Below, one piece after another: positions 51,081-55,891 of a stretch of 55,891 bases of DNA (position 1 is the first letter of the stretch; each line of letters begins with the position of its first letter). The stretch covers positions 1-55,891 of the forward strand of contig NZ_VDUZ01000056.1 in the NCBI RefSeq assembly GCF_008039615.1, in the 5' to 3' direction. The position numbers and the translations under genes were made by a program. The notes below the pieces were generated by a model. That model worked only from the letters and a program-made list of their open reading frames with translations. It made no database searches and had not been told where the DNA came from. This DNA comes from Vineibacter terrae (lineage in GTDB: Bacteria; Pseudomonadota; Alphaproteobacteria; Reyranellales; Reyranellaceae).

Positions 51081-51144
51081 GAGGGATCTTCCGCGAAGGA
51101 CGCGTGGTGCGCCATTCGCGAAGGATCCTCGCTGCGCTCGGGAC
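51081..51144. repeat. Degenerate GAGGGATC palindrome
   Basis: GAGGGATCTTCCGCGAA and an imperfect inverse TTCGCGAAGGATCCTC followed by GCTGCGCTCGGGACA. A decayed relative of the 54396 palindrome, in the convergent gap before the 51177 gene end. Confidence 0.5.
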
Positions 51145-51176
51145 AGTCGCGACTCACCTTCCATCGAGAGTCAGTA

Positions 51177-52649
51177 TCAGTGCCGCTGCCAGGCCCACGT
51201 GCCGCTCCAGGCACGCTCCCAGACGGTGCCTAGCTCGTCCTCGCCGAAAACGCTGATTCGCTGCCATGGTCCCGCGTCGACCACGGCCGCGCCGCTGACG
51301 CGCAGGCGCACCGGGTGCACGCCGGCCGGGCCCCAGTCACGCGTCTCCGGCAAGACGGTGAGCGGTCCCCAGCTCCATACGCTTCCATCCCAGAAGAAGT
51401 CGACCAAGTGGCCGCCCGTATGCGTCGGCAAGCCGGAGTTCAACCTGTCCACGGGGTCGGTCGTGCCGAACAGGTTGATCCGAAGCGTCGAGCCATCCCG
51501 CCACACGACACCATTGGATAGCTCAAACCCCTTTCCCCGGACCAGGTTTGGCGGCGAACCGTAGTCCGTCCATGGGCGCCAGTCCGGTCCATCCGTGTAT
51601 CGGCTGTAAAGATGATAGCCATCCTCGGCCTTTGCCGTGACGAAAACGGCGATACGTCGTCGTCCGTCGACATGGTATTGCAAGGCGACTGGAGCTCGCA
51701 TGTCTGTGATGCCGCCGTCTGGTTGGCCCAAGGAAAACCAGCACCAGGACGCGCAGCTCCGGGTATCGTACCAAAGAGCCCACAGGTCTGCTGTGTCGGC
51801 AGTGGCGAACACATAGCCGTTTCCATAGCCCAAGGCATTCGTCCAGATTGCGCTGTTCGGGCCGACGCGAAGGTAGAAGCGGCCCGTGGGTCGATCATGG
51901 TCGACGTAGCGCCACGTGCTGCCGTCATGCCACAACTCGCGCAGCGAGTGGCCGATTACATGGCGATCACGGTCAAGCTGGATTGCGACACCAAAAAGGT
52001 TCTGTCGCTGCGTCGATCCGTCGAGCCAGGTGATCCCGGTGGACGGGATGAAGTCCACACCCGCGGCGTTCGCGGGCGGGGCGAGATGGACAAAGGAGTA
52101 CGCGCCGGGAATCTGGCGCCACATGGGAAGACCAACGCTGACGTCACCGCCGGGAGAAAACAGCCGAAAATTGTAGGCCGCCGTGAAGCGCGCGGTCCAG
52201 ATGCCGGTCGATGGCTCGACATACATGCCGCCCAGAGCCACAAGCGAGCTCGACAGCGGTGCATCGCCCCCGACCTCGGGCTGATTGCGCCAGGTCCATG
52301 CTGACCAGGCGCCGGTCGCATTGGTGCCAGTCCAGACCTTGTGTCGAAGGCCACCGCTGGTGCGGTGGAAGAGAAAGATGCGCTGGTCCTGATCTGCGGG
52401 ATTGCCGGTTCGAAGTTGCGCCAGATCGTTGGTCGCCGCCGAGACATGAGCCGGCATGGCGGTGTCCAGCTCAGCCTGGGCCCAAGCGGCGCCAGGGACT
52501 GTATTGCCCGGCAGCGCCGCGATGGTCGCGACCAGCACGAGAGGCACTATGCCAGCCACCTTGTGGCGCTCATGGGCATTGTCAGATGTGCCGTTGGGAC
52601 ACCGAGTTCCGGCACGGGTCCATCCGGTTGCCAGAGTTGCCGCCGACAT
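51177..52649 (-). CDS. Large secreted protein, beta-propeller-like repeats
   Basis: A 490-residue protein from ATG 52649. A long N-region precedes a hydrophobic export segment (AGIVPLVLVATIAALPG). The body contains repeating Trp/Gly-rich units such as HKVWTGTNATGAWSAW, WLDGSTQRQNLFGVAIQLDR, VWRDGSTLRINLFGTTDPVD and FFWDGSVWSWGPLT, suggesting a lectin-like or sialidase-like beta-propeller. No catalytic motif is seen. Base composition here is less GC-rich than flanking genes, consistent with acquisition. Fold assignment is an impression from repeats. Confidence 0.7.
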   Translation of the reverse strand: MSAATLATGWTRAGTRCPNGTSDNAHERHKVAGIVPLVLVATIAALPGNTVPGAAWAQAELDTAMPAHVSAATNDLAQLRTGNPADQDQRIFLFHRTSGGLRHKVWTGTNATGAWSAWTWRNQPEVGGDAPLSSSLVALGGMYVEPSTGIWTARFTAAYNFRLFSPGGDVSVGLPMWRQIPGAYSFVHLAPPANAAGVDFIPSTGITWLDGSTQRQNLFGVAIQLDRDRHVIGHSLRELWHDGSTWRYVDHDRPTGRFYLRVGPNSAIWTNALGYGNGYVFATADTADLWALWYDTRSCASWCWFSLGQPDGGITDMRAPVALQYHVDGRRRIAVFVTAKAEDGYHLYSRYTDGPDWRPWTDYGSPPNLVRGKGFELSNGVVWRDGSTLRINLFGTTDPVDRLNSGLPTHTGGHLVDFFWDGSVWSWGPLTVLPETRDWGPAGVHPVRLRVSGAAVVDAGPWQRISVFGEDELGTVWERAWSGTWAWQRH

Positions 52650-53262
52650 GCTGATCACGCCGACCTCCCGCCGCTGGCCCGCGCCACGTCGGCGCGGGTA
52701 ACCTTCCACTGGGAATTCCGGCCTGTTCCTCTGGACAAGCATGGCATCGACGGCGTTCCACCCGCTATCCGCGCGCTGCCGATCGCATCCGCTTTCGGCA
52801 CTTCTTTCGTGGCAGCACAGCCGATCGTGTGCAGGCAGCCCAATTGGGAAAGCCGACCTGCCGGAATGGCGGTGAAATTTCTTGTTCGTAAAACGAGAAT
52901 GGTGTAAGTTGGTGTCGTTGGAGCACGCGTAAGCCCGCCGCCGGGAGTAACGGGCGCTTCGTCAGCCCCACGACACGGGACAAAGCCGCCGCCGGGCTTT
53001 CGAGACGGGCGCCTGCGAAGGCAGGACAGCCGGTTGCCGCCAGCGGGGCGTGGCGCGAAGGGAATTGGCGCCAATCGCGCAATCGGCGCCGCCGGCCGCG
53101 AGCCCGGCGGAAGCTCTTGGCAGGATTGGAGAATTTCCCGTCGCGCAATCAGCGCCAATCGCGCAGGCGGATGTCGCCGCATCGGCGAGCGGGCTTCTCA
53201 CAAATTGCGGATGACGGCAGTATCGCCGTCCAGTCATCTCGATCCGCTGGAAGGAAGTAGCC
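52650..53262. other. Gap with short direct repeats
   Basis: No credible gene in 613 bp. GCGCCAATCGCGCA occurs at 53068-53081 and again at 53152-53165, and CGCGCAATCRGCGCC at 53076-53090 and 53142-53156. AAGGAAG near 53251 is the ribosome binding site of the next gene. The promoter of the secreted-protein gene is presumably near 52650-52900, which is relatively AT-rich around 52870-52915. Confidence 0.5.
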
Positions 53263-54387
53263 TTGAGCCATCCGCTGTTGTTCACGCCGTTGCCGTTGCG
53301 CAGCGTGGTCGCGCCCAATCGGGTCGTGATCTCGCCGATGGTGCAGTACCGCGCCACCGACGGGTTCGCCAACGACTACCACCTCGTCCATCTCGGCAAG
53401 TTCGCGCTCGGCAAGGCGGGCATGGTGTTCACCGAGAACGTCGCGGTCGAGCCGCGGGGACGCGTCACGCAGGGCGACCTCGGGCTGTGGAGCGATTCGC
53501 ATATCGAGGGCCTGCGCCGCGTCGCAAGCTTCATCAAGGCCGAGGGCGCGCTGGCGGCGACGCAGATCACCCACTCCGGCCGCAAGGGCTCGACGCCGCG
53601 CGCCTTCGAAGGCTCGGTGCTGAACGAGCAGCACGCGGCCAAGGGCTGGCATCCCTGGGAGGTGGTGGGCCCGACCGCCGATCCGGTGGCGCCCGGCTGG
53701 CTGCGCCCGCGCCAGCTCACGGCGGCGGAGATCGGCGACCTCGTGAGCCGCTTCGCCGTCGCGGCAAGGCGGGCCGACGCGGCCGGCTTCGACGTGCTGG
53801 AGATCCATGGCGCGCACGGCTACCTGCTGGCCTCGTTCCTGTCGCCCGTCAGCAACACCCGCAACGACGCCTATGGCGGCGACCGGGCGGGGCGCATGCG
53901 CTTCCCGCTCGACGTGGCGCGCGCCGTGCGCGCCGCCTGGCCAGCGCACAAGCCGCTCTTCTTCCGCGTCTCGGCGCTGGACGGCGCCGATGGCTGGAAC
54001 CTCGACGACACCGTGGTGCTGGCGGCCGAGCTGAAGGCGGTGGGCGTCGATGTCATGGACTGCTCCTCGGGCGGCCTGACCGGCGTGGCCACCGCGGCGC
54101 CGATCAAGCGGGCGCCGGGCTTCCAGGTGCCGTTCGCGGCCCGGGTGCGGCGCGAGGCGGGCATCAAGAGCATGGCGGTGGGCCTGATCCTCGACGGGCC
54201 GCAGGCCGAGGCGATCCTGCAGGCCGGCGACGCCGACCTGATCGCCATCGGCCGCCAGGCGCTCTTCGAGCCGTTCTGGGCCCTGCACGCGGCGCAGGCG
54301 CTGGGCTGCGACCCGGACTGGACGATGTGGAACCCGGAATACGGCTGGTGGCTCGACAAGCGCGAGCACACGCTGGGAAGGAAGTAG
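53263..54387 (+). CDS. Old yellow enzyme family oxidoreductase, Cys-less variant
   Basis: A 374-residue FMN-binding TIM-barrel protein, TTG start at 53263 with AAGGAAG 6-12 nt before it. It is close to the 28671 enzyme throughout (EIHGAHGYLLASFLSP; AWPAHKPLFFRVSALDGADG; CSSGGLTGV). However, the YqjM-type redox-tuning Cys is replaced: SPMVQYR has Val27 where the paralogue has Cys34. Tyr29 and the HGAH histidines are kept. Likely an ene-reductase or related activity with altered potential. Confidence 0.9.
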   Translation: MSHPLLFTPLPLRSVVAPNRVVISPMVQYRATDGFANDYHLVHLGKFALGKAGMVFTENVAVEPRGRVTQGDLGLWSDSHIEGLRRVASFIKAEGALAATQITHSGRKGSTPRAFEGSVLNEQHAAKGWHPWEVVGPTADPVAPGWLRPRQLTAAEIGDLVSRFAVAARRADAAGFDVLEIHGAHGYLLASFLSPVSNTRNDAYGGDRAGRMRFPLDVARAVRAAWPAHKPLFFRVSALDGADGWNLDDTVVLAAELKAVGVDVMDCSSGGLTGVATAAPIKRAPGFQVPFAARVRREAGIKSMAVGLILDGPQAEAILQAGDADLIAIGRQALFEPFWALHAAQALGCDPDWTMWNPEYGWWLDKREHTLGRK

Positions 54388-54395
54388 CGGGGCAA

Positions 54396-54483
54396 TGTCA
54401 TCCCGAGCGCAGCGAGGGATCTCCTGCGAATGACGCACGGTGCGTCCGGCCGCGGGAGATCCCTCGCTGCGCTCGGGATGACA
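54396..54483. terminator. Long palindrome, probable terminator
   Basis: A perfect 29 bp stem: TGTCATCCCGAGCGCAGCGA continuing with GGGATCTCC, and its complement at 54455-54483. It starts 8 bp after the old yellow enzyme stop. This sequence belongs to a palindromic repeat common in many genomes. Confidence 0.65.
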
Positions 54484-54533
54484 GGCTCGGAACATCATCG
54501 TAACCTTCGTGCAAATTGATGGGGAGTGATGTC

Positions 54534-55751
54534 ATGTCCAGGAGTCGCAAGGTCAGCGTATCGCGTCGCAGCTTCATCGCCGGCACGGCGGCCGCGCTGG
54601 GCCTGCCGGCCATCGCCGGGGCCCAGCCCGCCGCCGTGAAGGTGGGCATCATCCACCCCGTCACCGGCTTCGTGGCCTACAACGGCCAGCAGGGCAGGCT
54701 GGGCGCCACCATGGCGGTGGAGGACGTCAACAAGGCGGGTGGCATCAAGGCCATGGGCGGCGCCAGGCTCGAGGCGCTGCTGGGCGACAGCCAGTCCAAG
54801 GTCGAGGTCGGCGTCAGCGAAGTCGAGAAGATGAACGAGGCGGGCGTGGCGGCCTATATCGGCTGCTTCCAGAGCCCGGTGGGCATTGCCGCCAGCCAGG
54901 CGGCCGCCAAGTACAACACGCCGTTCCTGATCGATGTCGGCGCCTCGGACCTCTTGGTCACGCGCGGCCTGAAGAACGTGTTCCGGCTCAAGCCCGGCTT
55001 CGGCGCCTGCGTCGACCAGGGCATCGCGGCGCTGGGCGCGCTCAACGAGGCTGCCGGCAAGCCGGCCAGGTCGGCCGTGATCGTGCACGAGAGCGGCGAG
55101 TTCGGCACCGGCACCGCCAAGCTGCTGGCGGGCAAGCTGCCCTCGGTGGGCATCGAGGCCAAGGAGCTGATCGGCCACGACAATCCGACGCGCAACTTCG
55201 ACAACGTCGCGCTGCGCATCCGCTCGATGGCGCCCGACCTCGTGATCATGTCGAACTATCAGAACGAGTACGTGCTGCTGGCGCGCACGCTCTACCAGCA
55301 GAAGGTGAACCTCGCCGGCCTGTTCTCGGTGCTGGGCGGCGGCTTCAACTACAAGTTCGTCAAGGAGCTGCCCGACGTGGCGCAGTACATGATGGACACC
55401 AACCACTGGTTCAACCCGAAGTCCGACAAGGCGCAGGCGCTGAAGAAGCGGGTCGAAGCGGGCGGCGCGCTGTTCACCTTCGAGGTCTACCTGGCGTACT
55501 CGACGGTGATGCTGCTGGCCGACGCCCTGGAGCATGCCGGCTCGGCCGACAAGGCGAAGCTCGTCGCCGCGCTCGATGCCTCGACCTTCAAGGCCGAGCT
55601 GCTGCCCTACGGGCCCACGAAATTCGTCAACGGCCAGAACCAGGGCGGCCGCGCCGCGGTGATGCAGGCGCTGAAGGGCGACATCGAGGTCATCGCCCCG
55701 CCCGAGTTCGCCTCCGCCAAGGCCGTGTTCCCCAGGCCCAAGTTCGGCTGA
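54534..55751 (+). CDS. Branched-chain-type ABC substrate-binding protein
   Basis: A 405-residue LivJ-family binding protein with a Tat-like signal (SVSRRSFIAGTAAALGLPAI, cleaved near AGA). Binding domain motifs are VKVGIIHPVTGFVAYNGQQG, TMAVEDVNKAGGIKAMGG and IGCFQSPVGIAASQAAAKYN. ATG 54534 has GGGAG 8 nt upstream; TTG 54516 is less likely. Its permeases may lie beyond the window. A second OYE-plus-binding-protein neighbourhood, as at 24153-29876. Confidence 0.92.
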   Translation: MSRSRKVSVSRRSFIAGTAAALGLPAIAGAQPAAVKVGIIHPVTGFVAYNGQQGRLGATMAVEDVNKAGGIKAMGGARLEALLGDSQSKVEVGVSEVEKMNEAGVAAYIGCFQSPVGIAASQAAAKYNTPFLIDVGASDLLVTRGLKNVFRLKPGFGACVDQGIAALGALNEAAGKPARSAVIVHESGEFGTGTAKLLAGKLPSVGIEAKELIGHDNPTRNFDNVALRIRSMAPDLVIMSNYQNEYVLLARTLYQQKVNLAGLFSVLGGGFNYKFVKELPDVAQYMMDTNHWFNPKSDKAQALKKRVEAGGALFTFEVYLAYSTVMLLADALEHAGSADKAKLVAALDASTFKAELLPYGPTKFVNGQNQGGRAAVMQALKGDIEVIAPPEFASAKAVFPRPKFG

Positions 55752-55891
55752 CCTTGAAAGGTTCACCACAGAGTTCCGCACCGACTACGTCGGCCACAAG
55801 GGCTGAAACGGGTGCTAAGCTGTTGTCCGGCCGGCATCGAGGTTGGTCGGATCCCTAGTGCAGAGGAGCCTGACACAGAGTTTGAACCCTG
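55752..55891. other. Window end, no gene visible
   Basis: 140 bp after the last stop with no coding signal or hairpin I can support; any permease genes would begin beyond the window. Confidence 0.6.

Overview
This looks like a high-GC alphaproteobacterial chromosome segment. Three things point there: predicted LexA boxes of the form GTTC-N7-GTTC, predicted promoters of the general-stress sigma factor EcfG (GGAAC-N16/17-CGTT), and a histidine kinase with an HWE/HisKA_2-type H-box beside stand-alone receivers. DUF982, DUF1328, DUF3606, DUF883-like and DUF6481-like proteins fit the same group. I cannot name the genus; Reyranella- or Vineibacter-like Rhodospirillales/Hyphomicrobiales is only a guess. 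I saw no rRNA, tRNA, CRISPR array or recognisable transposase.

Region 1 (1-1.9 kb): the end of exbD, then tonB, whose 5' end carries a palindromic repeat read in frame. After it comes a DUF559 endonuclease-like gene lying between two copies of a ~150 bp palindromic element.

Region 2 (2-21.5 kb): a stress island of mostly small genes. I found nine exact GGAAC-N16/17-CGTT motifs and one near match, nearly all immediately upstream of genes: a paralogous pair of small winged-helix-like proteins, a DUF1328 membrane protein, a lipoprotein, DNA ligase D, Cys-rich secreted peptides, and a response regulator/HWE kinase operon. Two nearly identical LexA boxes sit upstream of small CxxC/CxxC proteins, one of which heads a three-gene overlapping operon. 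Ligase D appears to lack the ligase OB-fold. General stress, SOS and end-joining functions are thus interleaved here.

Region 3 (22-40.2 kb): a catabolic cluster. It runs hyuA, a complete branched-chain-type ABC importer, an old yellow enzyme, hyuB and a class III aminotransferase. A LysR regulator then stands opposite an acyl-CoA dehydrogenase, an ADP-forming acyl-CoA synthetase, an MmgE/PrpD protein and an aldehyde dehydrogenase. The logic fits ATP-dependent opening of a lactam or other cyclic amide, deamination of the omega-amino acid, oxidation of the semialdehyde, CoA activation and dehydrogenation.

Region 4 (40.3-55.9 kb): looser content. It holds an orphan Tat-exported solute-binding protein, a CocE/NonD hydrolase, a TPR protein, an NmrA-like NAD(P)-binding protein, a wHTH/TolB-like regulator that seems to have lost its TPR domain, a P-loop kinase, a large secreted protein, and a second old yellow enzyme followed by a second branched-chain-type binding protein. 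Several families of palindromic repeats punctuate the whole window, mostly between genes.
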